From contig NZ_CP116413.1 of assembly GCF_030064675.1 (NCBI RefSeq), positions 467,001-531,000 of the forward strand: a stretch of 64,000 bases of DNA. The letters are read 5' to 3'. Positions 8,768-20,792 of this stretch are shown in pieces. A model generated the notes under the pieces. That model was not told where the DNA came from. It did not search any database and worked only from the letters and a program-made list of their open reading frames with translations. Each line of letters opens with the position of its first letter. Position 1 is the stretch's first letter. This DNA is from Crossiella sp. CA-258035. GTDB taxonomy: Bacteria; Actinomycetota; Actinomycetes; Mycobacteriales; Pseudonocardiaceae. Both the position numbers and the translations under genes were made by a program.

Positions 8768-10225
8768 ATGGAGTGGAACAGCGGCCAGGCGCGGGCCATC
8801 CTGGCCACCACCATCCTCGGTTCGGGGATGGCGATGCTGGACGGCACCATCGTCAACGTGGCCCTGCCCGCGATCGGGCACGAGTTCTCCGCCTCGGTCA
8901 GCGGCCTGCAGTGGATCCTGGACGGCTACCTGCTCACGCTGGCCGCGCTGATCCTCATCGCGGGCGCGCTGGGCGACCGCTACGGCCGCCGCCGGGTGTT
9001 CCTGATCGGGGTGGTCTGGTTCGGACTGGCCTCGCTGCTGTGCGGCCTCGCGCCGACCACCGAGCTGTTGGTGCTGGCCAGGGTGTTGCAGGGGGTCGGG
9101 GGAGCGCTGCTCACCCCCGGTTCGCTGGCGATCTTGCAGGCCAGCTTCCCCCGTGAGCTGCGGGCCCGCGCGATCGGCGCCTGGTCCGGGCTCTCCGGCC
9201 TGGCCGCGGTGCTCGGGCCGCTGGTGGGCGGGCTGCTGGTGCAGGCGGGGTCCTGGCGGCTGGCCTTCCTGATCAACCTGCCGCTGGCCGCGGTCTGCGT
9301 CTGGCTGGCGCTCAAGCACGTGCCGGAGACCGCCTCCGGCGACCACGAACGGGTGGACTTCCTCGGCTCCGCGGTGGGCGCGCTCGGCCTGGCCGGGCTG
9401 ACCGCGGCCCTGGTGGAGGGGCCGCCGAGGGGGATCGGCGACCCGCTGGTGCTGGGCTGCCTGGTGCTCGGGGCGGCCGCGCTGACCGCGTTCGTGCTGA
9501 TGCAGGTGCGCGGCAGGCACCCGCTGGTCCCGCCGCAGCTGTTCGCCAACCGGACGTTCGTGCTCTCCAACGGCCTGACCTTCCTGGTCTACGCGGCCCT
9601 GGGCGGGGTGATGATGCTGCTGGTCCTCCAGCTCCAGGTCTCCCTGCACTACTCGCCGACCGCGGCCGGACTGGCCGGGCTGCCCATCTCGCTGATCATG
9701 CTGGTGTTCTCCGCCCGCTCCGGCCGGCTGGCCCAGCGCCTGGGGCCGAGGTTGCAGCTGGTGCTCGGCCCGCTGCTGATCGCGGCGGGCATCCTGCTGC
9801 TCAACCTGGTGGTGCCCGGTGCGAGCTACCTGTTCGGCGTGCTGCCGGGGGTGCTGGTCTTCGGCGCCGGGCTGGCGCTGGCGGTGGCCCCGGTGACCGC
9901 GACCGTGCTGGCCGCCGCGCCGGAGAAGCACGCGGGCGCGGCCTCCGGGGTGAACAACGCGGTGGCCCGCACCGGCGGCCTGCTCGCGGTCGCGGTGCTG
10001 CCCGCGCTGGCCGGTCTGCACGGCGCGGAGTACGCGAACCCGGAGGCGCTGACCGCGGGCTGGCACATCGCGCTGACCGTGTGCGCGGCGCTGTGCGCGG
10101 CAGGTGGTTTGTTCGCCTTCGGTGTGGACAACCGGGTGCTGGCGGCGGAAGAACCGGCGGACTGCCTCAGCTGCGGGGTGGACGCTCCGCCAACACACGC
10201 CAACACCGCGTCACAAAACGCGTGA
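8768..10225 (+). CDS. MFS exporter, DHA2 (EmrB/QacA) family, 14 membrane segments
   Basis: 485 residues from ATG at 8768; ATG at 8759 is also in frame and neither has a clear ribosome binding site because a hairpin arm covers the upstream bases. MLDGTIVNVALPAIG in helix 1 is the DHA2 signature, GALGDRYGRRRVF the loop 2-3 motif A, and LTPGSLAILQASFP plus GPLVGGLLV match helix 5 motif C of drug/proton antiporters. Fourteen hydrophobic segments can be counted. Likely a proton-driven efflux pump in the inner membrane; substrate unknown. No TetR-type regulator is adjacent. Confidence 0.88.
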   Translation: MEWNSGQARAILATTILGSGMAMLDGTIVNVALPAIGHEFSASVSGLQWILDGYLLTLAALILIAGALGDRYGRRRVFLIGVVWFGLASLLCGLAPTTELLVLARVLQGVGGALLTPGSLAILQASFPRELRARAIGAWSGLSGLAAVLGPLVGGLLVQAGSWRLAFLINLPLAAVCVWLALKHVPETASGDHERVDFLGSAVGALGLAGLTAALVEGPPRGIGDPLVLGCLVLGAAALTAFVLMQVRGRHPLVPPQLFANRTFVLSNGLTFLVYAALGGVMMLLVLQLQVSLHYSPTAAGLAGLPISLIMLVFSARSGRLAQRLGPRLQLVLGPLLIAAGILLLNLVVPGASYLFGVLPGVLVFGAGLALAVAPVTATVLAAAPEKHAGAASGVNNAVARTGGLLAVAVLPALAGLHGAEYANPEALTAGWHIALTVCAALCAAGGLFAFGVDNRVLAAEEPADCLSCGVDAPPTHANTASQNA

Positions 10226-10349
10226 GTCTACTGTGCACTGTCCATTGAGGACACTGTGTCAGTGCTCACTCCTGGCCAACCAATGGAGTGTCCGCGCCGT
10301 CGTCTTCGTTGTAAGGGAGTAACCGGGAACAGCTATTCGCAAGGGAAAG

Positions 10350-11180
10350 ATGAGCGGCGAGGACAAGCGGAACCGTCCGGATGTCAGTTTCACCCAGGTG
10401 ATCGCAGGCGCGCTGGCGGCGGTGACCGCGGCGGCGCTGGGCGCGCAGCTGGGAGTTGCGGGCACGATCATCGGGGCCGCAGTGGCCAGTGTGGTGGGCA
10501 CCGTGGGCACCGCGCTCTACCAGCACTCGCTGGAACGCAGCCGGGCCGCGGCCAAGGCCCTGCGCATCGCGACCGCCCCCACCGCGCTGGCCACTGCCGC
10601 GCTGGCGGCGCGGGCCGCGGAGAAGGCGGACCGGGAGGGGCGGACCGAGGAGCACGCGGCCGCGGCGGCCGGGACCGAGGAGTCCAGGGCCCAGCAGCCC
10701 GAGGCCGAGACCCCACAGCCGGAGACCCAGCGCGAGGCCGCGCCGGAGTCCGAGCGGCGGCCCTGGTACCGGCGCTGGCAGCTGGTCGCGGTGGTGACCG
10801 CGGTGGTCTTCGCGGTCGGCATGGGCGGCGTGCTGCTGATCGAGCTGGCCACCGGAGCGCCGCTGTCCGGCAAGGCGGGCGGCGGGCGGACCACGGTCGG
10901 CGAGCTGTTCGGGCCGGGTGACCGGAAACCGGCCACCAAGCCGGGCAACCCAACGCCGTCCAGCTCCGTCTCCACTACGGAGAGCACGACGCCGGAAGCC
11001 CCGAACAGCACGTCCAGCCAGGTCCCGCCGACCAGCACGTCCAGCCAGCCACCGAGCACCACGTCCAGCTCTCCGCCCACCACGACCTCGAACTCACCGA
11101 GCAGCGCGGCTCGCCCGCCGAGCAGCACGCCGCCGCCCACGGGCACGCCCGCGGAGCGGAACTCGCCGACCAGCCCTTGA
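10350..11180 (+). CDS. Unrecognised single-pass or two-pass membrane protein with Pro/Ser/Thr-rich C-terminal tail
   Basis: 276 residues from ATG preceded by AAGGGAAAG. The N-terminus has a Gly/Ala hydrophobic region (about 10-50, FTQVIAGALAAVTAAALG and VAGTIIGAAVASVVG) followed by YQHSLERSR, a sequence pattern I have seen in actinobacterial proteins of unknown role. A charged Glu/Gln-rich stretch (about 90-140) precedes a clear transmembrane helix (LVAVVTAVVFAVGMGGVLLI, about 150-170). The last 90 residues are Ser/Thr/Pro low complexity with repeated TSS-PP units, fit for an extracytoplasmic stalk. No catalytic motif is visible and no function is proposed. Confidence 0.75.
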   Translation: MSGEDKRNRPDVSFTQVIAGALAAVTAAALGAQLGVAGTIIGAAVASVVGTVGTALYQHSLERSRAAAKALRIATAPTALATAALAARAAEKADREGRTEEHAAAAAGTEESRAQQPEAETPQPETQREAAPESERRPWYRRWQLVAVVTAVVFAVGMGGVLLIELATGAPLSGKAGGGRTTVGELFGPGDRKPATKPGNPTPSSSVSTTESTTPEAPNSTSSQVPPTSTSSQPPSTTSSSPPTTTSNSPSSAARPPSSTPPPTGTPAERNSPTSP

Positions 11181-11539
11181 GCACAGTGGGCGGAACGGCC
11201 TAGCGGCGTTACTGCAAGCTGCCCACGACCGAGGTCGTGATGTGACACGACACGCCCACGGATGGCCCACTGCTGACACGTGTTCCTCCTTTCGGCGGAT
11301 GCCCGGGGTAGGTCTGTGTCTTTAACGTCCCCCAAAAGTGATGAAGCGATGACGCTGCGTCACTAATGGTCACTGGCGGAGAGGACGGGCTGATGGACCT
11401 CTCGTTTCCGGTCACGCAACCGATGGCGTCTCGCCGGTGGCCTCCACTTCGTTGAGCCAAACCCCGAAAAGGGCCGTCGACCCCTGCATTCCCCCTGCCA
11501 TCGACGGCCCGGTGTCTCACCAACACGAGAGGGCTACGG
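11181..11539. other. Intergenic region before the first S1 protease
   Basis: 359 bases without a credible gene. It contains a palindrome CACGACC-GA-GGTCGTG near 11224-11239, a TGACGC-T-GCGTCA palindrome near 11356, and a 10-bp stem at 11471-11510. GC content is lower than the flanks, as expected for a promoter region; I could not fix a promoter. Confidence 0.6.
11471..11510 (+). repeat. Leader stem-loop upstream of S1 protease
   Basis: GGGCCGTCGA (11471-11480) and TCGACGGCCC (11501-11510) are perfect inverse arms with a 20-base C-rich loop, 29 bases before the protease ATG. It could be a terminator or an mRNA leader structure. Confidence 0.65.
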
Positions 11540-12664
11540 ATGAAGATCGCAGTCGCAGCACGTGCCGCAGGCGTGGCGCTGCTGGCCACCGGTGCGGTTG
11601 TCGCGGGCGGCCTGCCCGCCGCGGCGGACAGCTTCGCTTCCCCAGAAATGCTGCAGGCCATGCAGCGCGACCTCGGGCTGACCGCCGAGCAGGCGGCCGA
11701 CCGGGTGGCCAGTGAGCTCAAGGCCACCGAGGTCGAGAAGTCCGTGCGGGACGCCCTCGGCAACGCCTTCGCCGGCGCGCACTTCGACGAGGGCAGCGCC
11801 AAGCTCGTGGTCAGCGTGACCGACGCGGCCAAGGCCGCCGCGGTCGAGGCCGCGGGCGCCACCGCCAAGGTCGTGTCGCGCACCGCGGCTGCCCTTGACG
11901 GCGTGAAGGGCGCGCTGGACGCGGCCGAGTCGAGCCTGCCCAAGGGCGTGACCGGCTGGTACGTCGACGTCAAGAGCAACAACGTGGTGGTCAACGTGCA
12001 GCCGGGCGCGGCGAACGAGGCCCGCGCGCAGCTGGCCGCGCTGCCGGAGGCCGCCGCGATCAAGGTCGTGGAGACCGACGAGGCGCCGACCCCGCTCTAC
12101 GACGTGCGCGGTGGCGACGCCTACTACATGGGCGGCGGCCGCTGCTCGATCGGCTTCTCGGTGCAGGGCGGCTTCGTCACCGCCGGGCACTGCGGCCGGA
12201 CCGGCACCGCGACCCAGGGCTTCAACCGGGTCGCCCAGGGCACCTTCCGCGGCTCGACCTTCCCCGGCAACGGCGACTTCGGCTGGGTCGCGACCAACTC
12301 GAACTGGACCCCCCGGGGCGTGGTGAACCGCTACAGCGGCTCCACCACCGTCCGGGTGGCCGGCTCCTCGGAGTCCGCGGTCGGCGCGTCCATCTGCCGC
12401 TCCGGCTCCACCACCGGCTGGCGCTGCGGCACCGTCCAGGCCAAGAACCAGACGGTGCGCTACCCGCAGGGCGCGGTGACCGGCATGACCCGCACCAACG
12501 CCTGCGCCGAGCCCGGTGACTCCGGTGGCTCGTGGCTGTCCGGCACCCAGGCCCAGGGTGTCACCTCCGGCGGCTCCGGCAACTGCTCCTCCGGCGGCAC
12601 CACGTACTTCCAGCCGGTGAACGAGATCCTCAGCGCGTACGGGCTCCGGCTCGTCACAAGCTGA
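11540..12664 (+). CDS. Secreted S1 (streptogrisin/alpha-lytic type) serine protease with pro-region
   Basis: 374 residues from ATG. A Sec signal (about 1-30, ending PAAADS) is followed by an alpha-lytic-protease pro-domain (about 31-190, with repeated helical segments and GWYVDVKSNNVVVNV), then the chymotrypsin-fold mature enzyme. The triad is visible: His in FVTAGHCG, Asp in NGDFGWV, Ser in EPGDSGGSW. Cys pairs around RCSIGF/GHC and ASICRSG/WRCGT match streptogrisins. The protein is exported, self-cleaves, and acts outside the cell on peptides. A strong terminator follows. Confidence 0.92.
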   Translation: MKIAVAARAAGVALLATGAVVAGGLPAAADSFASPEMLQAMQRDLGLTAEQAADRVASELKATEVEKSVRDALGNAFAGAHFDEGSAKLVVSVTDAAKAAAVEAAGATAKVVSRTAAALDGVKGALDAAESSLPKGVTGWYVDVKSNNVVVNVQPGAANEARAQLAALPEAAAIKVVETDEAPTPLYDVRGGDAYYMGGGRCSIGFSVQGGFVTAGHCGRTGTATQGFNRVAQGTFRGSTFPGNGDFGWVATNSNWTPRGVVNRYSGSTTVRVAGSSESAVGASICRSGSTTGWRCGTVQAKNQTVRYPQGAVTGMTRTNACAEPGDSGGSWLSGTQAQGVTSGGSGNCSSGGTTYFQPVNEILSAYGLRLVTS

Positions 12665-12717
12665 CCGTAAGGGTGCGGTGGGCCGGCGCCCTGCAAGCCG
12701 GTCCGCCAGCACCCGCC

Positions 12718-12757
12718 GAAAGGCGTCCGCGGGATCCCTGCCCCGCGGGCGCCTTTC
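12718..12757 (+). terminator. Intrinsic terminator after the first S1 protease
   Basis: GAAAGGCGTCCGCGGG (12718-12733) pairs along 16 bases with 12742-12757 with one G-U, 8-base loop, followed by a T-rich CACTGTCAATTCTT. Confidence 0.88.
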
Positions 12758-12869
12758 ACTGTCAATTCTTCGAATCCAGGCCGCTCGACCTCTTGGCAAA
12801 GTCACAAACCGTCGCTAGCTTTCCCCCGTCTGGTCTAACAAAGTGGCCCGATAGAGGGAAGGCGCTCGG

Positions 12870-14105
12870 ATGAACCGACGTTTGGTCACTGTCCTGGCGG
12901 CGGTGGCAGTGCTGGCTGGCCTCGCGGTCGGCGCACCCGCCACGGCGGCGGCCAGCGCTCCTGGCCTCGTCGCGGTCCCCGCTCGCGCTTCCGGCCTCGG
13001 CGCGGTCCCGGCCCCCGTTTCCGGCCTGGTCGCGGCGCTGGCTCGCGATCTTGACCTCAGCGTCGAGCAAGCCGTGACCAGGCTGGGCCAGGAACGTCGC
13101 GCCGAGCGCATCGCCGGCGACCTCCGCGGCCGCCTGGCCAGCTTCGCCGGCTCCTGGTTCGACCCGGCCACCGGCTCAGCCGTGGTCGGCGTGACCGAAC
13201 CGGCCGAGGTCGCAACCGTGCGCGCCACCGGCGCCACCCCGCGCCTGCTGCGCCACTCCCACTCCGCCCTGGCCGCGGCCAAGGCCGAACTGGACGCCCG
13301 GCAGGCCCCGCCCGAGGTCACCAGCTTCCACGTGGACGAGCCGGGCAACCGGGTCGTGGTCACCGCCCTGCCCGGCGGCCGGGCTGCGGCCGAGCGGTTC
13401 GCCGCGGGCGCCGGGGCCGTGCAGGTCGTGGAGAGCGCGTCCGCGCCCGCGACCACCGGTGACCTGGCCGGTGGCGGCGCGATCTACCTGAGCGGCGCGG
13501 CCGGTGGCCGCTGCTCGGCCGGGTTCACCGCGCGCACCGCGGACGGTCAGCCCCGGCTGCTCACCGCCGGGCACTGCGCGGACGGCGGCAGCCTGGTCAA
13601 CGGCCTGGGCAACGTCAAGATCGGCGAGTTCTCCCGGGTCAACTGGAAGGACCAGAACGACTTCGCCGAGGTGACCGTGGACCCGGCGGCCTGGACGCTG
13701 CTGCCCCAGGTCAGCACGCACGACGGCGGCGCGGTGACGATCAAGGGCGCGGAGCGGGCCTCGGTCGGGGCCAGCCTGTGCAAGTCCGGCGCCACCAGCA
13801 AGTGGACCTGCGGCGTGGTCACCGCCCGCGACGTCACGGTCAAGTACGGCCAGATCGACGGCTCCACCATCACCGTGCACGGCTTGGTGCAGCACAACGC
13901 CTGCGTGGAGCCAGGCGACTCCGGCGGCTCGAACGTCTCCGGCGACCAGGCCCAGGGCATCACCAGCGGCGCCGAGCTCTACGACGCCAACGGCGACGGC
14001 CGCAACGAGAGCTGCCTGGCCAAGCGCGGCGAGGAGTCGGTGTCCTGGTACCAGCCGGTGGACGAGGTGCTCGCGACCTACCGGCTGACCCTGGCCACCG
14101 GCTGA
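12870..14105 (+). CDS. Second secreted S1 serine protease (streptogrisin type) with pro-region
   Basis: 411 residues from ATG with GGGAAGG upstream. Signal peptide about 1-30 (ending ATAAAS). An unusual Ala/Pro/Val stretch with three imperfect copies of a GLxAVPAxxS unit lies at about 31-55, before the alpha-lytic pro-domain (DLDLSVEQAVTRLG to about 190). Catalytic residues: His in LLTAGHCAD, Asp in DQNDFAEVTV, Ser in EPGDSGGSN. A longer DANGDGRNES loop near the C-terminus, resembling a Ca-binding turn, is absent from its upstream paralogue. Tandem duplication of a secreted protease is the simplest explanation of the pair. Confidence 0.92.
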   Translation: MNRRLVTVLAAVAVLAGLAVGAPATAAASAPGLVAVPARASGLGAVPAPVSGLVAALARDLDLSVEQAVTRLGQERRAERIAGDLRGRLASFAGSWFDPATGSAVVGVTEPAEVATVRATGATPRLLRHSHSALAAAKAELDARQAPPEVTSFHVDEPGNRVVVTALPGGRAAAERFAAGAGAVQVVESASAPATTGDLAGGGAIYLSGAAGGRCSAGFTARTADGQPRLLTAGHCADGGSLVNGLGNVKIGEFSRVNWKDQNDFAEVTVDPAAWTLLPQVSTHDGGAVTIKGAERASVGASLCKSGATSKWTCGVVTARDVTVKYGQIDGSTITVHGLVQHNACVEPGDSGGSNVSGDQAQGITSGAELYDANGDGRNESCLAKRGEESVSWYQPVDEVLATYRLTLATG

Positions 14106-14168
14106 AGCTGCCCTGCGTGCGGCGTGTTGTCAGCCCCCCGACCGCGCCGCACCCGGGTTGGTAGGCGA

Positions 14169-14206
14169 CCGTGGCGTTCCCGCACTCTCTCGCGGGAACG
14201 CCACGG
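14169..14206. terminator. Bidirectional terminator between S1 protease and thiE
   Basis: Perfect 15-bp arms CCGTGGCGTTCCCGC (14169-14183) and 14192-14206 around an 8-base loop, sitting between convergent genes. Confidence 0.87.
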
Positions 14207-14211
14207 CCGCC

Positions 14212-14865
14212 TCAGGTGAGCCGTGCCTTCAGCCGCGCCGCGGCCGCCTTCGGGTCCGCCGCCTCGGTGATCACCCGGACCACCACGATCCGGTCCGCCC
14301 CGGCCTCGAGCACCTCGGGCAGCCGCTGCTCGTCGATGCCGCCGATGGCGAACCACGGCCGTTCGTGCCCGGCCGCCGCGGTGTGCCGCACCAGGTCGAG
14401 ACCGGGCGCGGGACGGCCGGGTTTGGTCGGGGTCGGCCAGCACGGGCCGGTGCAGAAGTAGTCCACGCCCGGCTCGGCCGCCGCGGCGTCGGACTGCTCG
14501 TTGTCGTGGGTGGACCGGCCGATCACCACGTCCTCGCCCACGATCCGCCGGGCCAGCGGCACCGGCAGGTCGTCCTGGCCGAGGTGCAGCACATCGGCCC
14601 CGGCGGCCAGCGCGATGTCCGCCCGGTCGTTCACCGCCAGCAGCACGTCGTGCCGCGCGCAGGCCTGCGCGAACACCGCCAGCAGCCGCAGCTCCTCGGC
14701 CGCCTCCAGGCCCTTCTCCCGCAGCTGCACGATGTCCACGCCGCCGGAGAGCGCGGCGTCGAGGAACTCCGGCAGGTCACCACGATCCCGGCGGCCGTCG
14801 GTGCACAGGTACAGCCGCGCCGCACGCAGCCGCTGGCGAATCTGCTCTCCGTCAAGTCCAGGCAC
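14212..14865 (-). CDS. thiE: Thiamine-phosphate synthase
   Basis: 217 residues from GTG at 14865; an ATG at 14922 would add 19 residues unlike the family. ThiE joins HMP-pyrophosphate to thiazole phosphate to give thiamine phosphate. Conserved blocks: [17 protein letters not shown] (pyrophosphate site), [31 protein letters not shown] and [22 protein letters not shown] is the phosphate loop region. It is transcribed away from thiO-thiS-thiG, and its start is close to the TPP riboswitch of that operon. No riboswitch was seen on its own strand. Confidence 0.93.
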   Translation of the reverse strand: MPGLDGEQIRQRLRAARLYLCTDGRRDRGDLPEFLDAALSGGVDIVQLREKGLEAAEELRLLAVFAQACARHDVLLAVNDRADIALAAGADVLHLGQDDLPVPLARRIVGEDVVIGRSTHDNEQSDAAAAEPGVDYFCTGPCWPTPTKPGRPAPGLDLVRHTAAAGHERPWFAIGGIDEQRLPEVLEAGADRIVVVRVITEAADPKAAAARLKARLT

Positions 14866-14918
14866 GACACCGGAGCCTATGCGCTCCCAGTTCTGCCTGC
14901 TACGGTGGAATTCGGTCC

Positions 14919-15008
14919 GCACGGGAGCCCGGTAGCACTGGGCTGAGAGGGAGCCTGCTGGCTCCGACCGTCGAACCTGATCCGGGTCATGCCGGCGCAG
15001 GGAGCGTG
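14919..15008 (+). promoter_or_regulatory. TPP riboswitch (THI element) of thiO-thiS-thiG
   Basis: The THI-box landmarks are present in order: ACGGGAGCCCGG, GGGCTGAGAGGG at 14939-14950, a variable P3-type arm (GAGCCTGCTGGCTC), then CGAACCTGATCCGGGTCATG (14972-14991) and CCGGCGCAGGGAG. The ribosome binding site AGGGAG lies in the 3' edge, so control of translation is likely. Confidence 0.93.
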
Positions 15009-15014
15009 AGATTC

Positions 15015-16115
15015 GTGTCGAAGGCAGTCGTCGTCGTGGGTGGCGGCGTGATCGGTCTGTCCATCGCCTGGCAGCTGGCCACGGCGGGGTTCGCCGTCCG
15101 GGTGGTCGATCCGGCCCCGGGCACCGGTTCGTCCTGGGTGGCAGGCGGCATGCTCGCGCCGGTCACCGAGGCCTGGCCGGGGGAGGAGGACCTGCTCGCG
15201 CTGGGCGCGGCCTCGCTGCGGCGCTGGCCGGAGTTCGCCGCGCGGCTGCACACCGCGGCTGGCCGGGATCCCGGGCTGCACACCGCGGGCACGCTGGCGG
15301 TCGGGGTGGACGCGGCCGACCGGGACGAGCTGGTCCGGCTGGCCGAGTACCTGACCTCGCTGGGCCGGGAAGTGCGTCAGCTGTCCGCGCGCGAGGTGCG
15401 GCGGCTGGAGCCCTCGCTCGGGCCCTCGGTCCGCAGTGGACTGGACGTGCCGGACGACCTGTCCGTGGACAACCGGCTGCTGCTGGCCGCGCTGCGCGCC
15501 GCGTGCACCGCCACCGGGGTGGAGTTCATCGCGGTGGAGGTCGCGGAAACCCTGCCCGGCAAGGTGCTGCTGACCAATGGGTCCACAGTGGACAGTGATG
15601 TCACGGTGCTCGCGGCCGGGGCCTGGAGCGCCCGGCTGTGCCCCCGGCTGGACGGCCTGATCCGGCCGGTGAAGGGCGAGATCCTGCGGCTGCGGCACCG
15701 GCACGGTGCGCTGCGGCCGCCCGCGCGCACCATCCGCGGCCTGGTCCGCGGCAAGCCGGTCTACCTGGTGCCCCGGCCGGACAACGGGCTGGTGCTGGGC
15801 GCCACCCAGTACGAGGCCGGGTTCGACACCGAGGTGGTCACCGGGGGCGTGCGCGACCTGCTGCGCGACGCCGAGGAGCTGGTGCCGGCCATCGCCGAGT
15901 ACGCGCTCATCGAGTGCGCGGCGGGGCTGCGGCCCGGCAGCGTGGACAACCTGCCCCTGCTCGGCTGGCTGGAACCCGGCCTGCTGGTGGCTGCCGGGCA
16001 CCACCGCAACGGCATCCTGCTCGCCCCGGTCACCGCCGAGGTGGTGCTGGACCTGGTGGCGGGCAAGGAGATCACCCCCGAAGCACAGGCAGCCGACCCC
16101 GGGAGGAGCAGATGA
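15015..16115 (+). CDS. thiO: Glycine oxidase ThiO (FAD-dependent)
   Basis: 366 residues from GTG at 15015, 10 bases after AGGGAG; GTG at 15006 is too close to that site. The dinucleotide-binding fold is [33 protein letters not shown] and the C-terminal [17 protein letters not shown] and [15 protein letters not shown] are typical of ThiO/DAO-type oxidases. It makes dehydroglycine from glycine for the thiazole ring. Its stop overlaps the thiS start (ATGA). Confidence 0.92.
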   Translation: MSKAVVVVGGGVIGLSIAWQLATAGFAVRVVDPAPGTGSSWVAGGMLAPVTEAWPGEEDLLALGAASLRRWPEFAARLHTAAGRDPGLHTAGTLAVGVDAADRDELVRLAEYLTSLGREVRQLSAREVRRLEPSLGPSVRSGLDVPDDLSVDNRLLLAALRAACTATGVEFIAVEVAETLPGKVLLTNGSTVDSDVTVLAAGAWSARLCPRLDGLIRPVKGEILRLRHRHGALRPPARTIRGLVRGKPVYLVPRPDNGLVLGATQYEAGFDTEVVTGGVRDLLRDAEELVPAIAEYALIECAAGLRPGSVDNLPLLGWLEPGLLVAAGHHRNGILLAPVTAEVVLDLVAGKEITPEAQAADPGRSR

Positions 16116-16312
16116 AGGTACGGGTCAACGGCACGGACCACCAGCTCGGCGAGCAGGCCACCGTGGCCGAGGTGCTGACCCTGCTGGCCGCGCCCAGCAC
16201 GGGCATCGCGGTCGCCCTGGACGGCGCGGTGGTGCCGAGGGCGAGCTGGGCGGAGACCGAGCTGCGCGAGGGCTCGGTGGTGGAAGTGCTCACTGCGGTT
16301 CAGGGAGGTTGA
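16112..16312 (+). CDS. thiS: Sulfur carrier protein ThiS
   Basis: 66 residues from ATG at 16112 with GGAGGAGCAG upstream. Beta-grasp protein [12 protein letters not shown] ending in the essential Gly-Gly tail (AVQGG), which is adenylated and thiocarboxylated to donate sulfur to the thiazole. It is 4 bp overlapped with thiO and directly abuts thiG. Confidence 0.93.
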   Translation: MKVRVNGTDHQLGEQATVAEVLTLLAAPSTGIAVALDGAVVPRASWAETELREGSVVEVLTAVQGG

Positions 16313-17074
<762 letters not shown>

Positions 17075-17081
17075 ACCAGCG

Positions 17082-17125
17082 CACTGGCGGGGAAGACGGC
17101 GGTCGTCGTCTCCCCCGTCGCAGTG
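17082..17125. terminator. Bidirectional terminator between thiG and thiD
   Basis: Imperfect stem: CACTG-GCGGGGAAGACG on the left pairs with CGTC-GTCTCCCCCGTCG-CAGTG on the right, with small bulges, between convergent genes. Confidence 0.65.
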
Positions 17126-17126
17126 G

Positions 17127-19740
<2,614 letters not shown>

Positions 19741-19771
19741 TTGTGTTGTGGTGGTGGGCCGCACGGGCCCT

Positions 19772-20788
19772 CTAGGCACCATAGTGAGCGATCGGCGTGC
19801 TGACCACACCGCTCGCCGGGTGAAATGTGCGCAGTACCCCGTCTGCCAGCTCGGCGAACCCGCCGGTCGCCGGGTTGTGCGCGGTGGGCTGGATGCCCTC
19901 CACCAGCCCGATCCGTTGCCCAGTGCCCGGATCCCAGGTCTCCAGCCCCGCCGCCGCGCTGACGTGCAACTTGCCCGCGTGCGCCCACATCGGCCCGTCC
20001 GGGCCGGTCAGGCTGCCGACCAGCTCGCGGCTGGGCGCGTTGTAGAGGTGGGTGACCACCGCCCGGTCCGCCTCGTGGTGGATCCGCTGCAACGCCACCG
20101 TGTTGTCGTCCAGCCAGGCCACCGGGATGTCCCACATGTAGTCATCGGTGTCCAGGTAGGGCATCCGCTCGGGCACGTGGGTGTCCCCGCCCAGCCAGGC
20201 CGTCACGTCGATGAGCGAGGGGGCGGGAGCCGGGTGCCAGAACCAGCCGTCGGTGAGCAGCCAGCGCCCGGACGGGCTGGCGTGCAGCGCGCCGTGGAAG
20301 TAGCTGATGCTGGTCTCCGGACAGGGGCCGCCAGCCGGCCAGTGGGAGGTGACCTCGCGCTCGGTCAGCAGCTCACCGCTGGGCAACGCGAAGGCGTCCA
20401 CCCGGTTCCAGTCGGTCTGCGCGACCAGCACGTCCCCCGGCAGGAAGGCCACCCCGAACGGCACGGTGTCCACGTCCCAGCCCTCGCCGCGGCGCAGCGC
20501 GAACACCTCGTGACCCGCCGCCAGGTCCACCAGCGACCCGTGCCAGCCGTAGTCGTCGGTCACCGCCGCGAACCGGCCGTCCGCCGAGGTGTGCAGCCCG
20601 AAGCCCCGAATCCGGCCCTGGAAGTCCTCGGGCTCCGTCGCGTACTCCCAGGACACGAAGTCGGCGACCACCTCCGCCTCGCCGGACTCGGTCAGCCGGA
20701 CGAGGTGGTCGTTGGCCTCGTTGATGGTCAGCCAGCCGTCCGGCAGTGGCGCCAGTCGCCGGTGGGTGTGCCGGATCGCGTACTTCAC
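19772..20788 (-). CDS. Uncharacterised beta-propeller-like protein (paralogue B)
   Basis: 338 residues from GTG, 4 bases after the stop of its paralogue. I do not recognise a family. The sequence is made of short blocks rich in Trp, Gly and Asp that recur at 40-60 residue spacing (LAPLPDGWL, GLHTSADGRFAAVTDDYG, FHGALHASPSGRWLLTDGW, PVAWLDDNTVALQRI, WDPGTGQRIGLVEG), as in WD/Kelch-like propellers. It lacks the Cys-rich N-terminus of the neighbour and has no signal peptide, so it is probably cytoplasmic. It shares aligned blocks over its full length with the next gene and must be a duplicate. Confidence 0.75.
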   Translation of the reverse strand: MKYAIRHTHRRLAPLPDGWLTINEANDHLVRLTESGEAEVVADFVSWEYATEPEDFQGRIRGFGLHTSADGRFAAVTDDYGWHGSLVDLAAGHEVFALRRGEGWDVDTVPFGVAFLPGDVLVAQTDWNRVDAFALPSGELLTEREVTSHWPAGGPCPETSISYFHGALHASPSGRWLLTDGWFWHPAPAPSLIDVTAWLGGDTHVPERMPYLDTDDYMWDIPVAWLDDNTVALQRIHHEADRAVVTHLYNAPSRELVGSLTGPDGPMWAHAGKLHVSAAAGLETWDPGTGQRIGLVEGIQPTAHNPATGGFAELADGVLRTFHPASGVVSTPIAHYGA

Positions 20789-20792
20789 CAGG

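Noticed and set aside
8177..10198. 673-residue open frame on the minus strand
   Set aside because: Antisense of dasR and the MFS exporter, both of which have clear protein motifs.
14866..14922. ATG at 14922 as the thiE start
   Set aside because: It would add 19 residues unlike ThiE and overlap the riboswitch region; GTG at 14865 fits family length.
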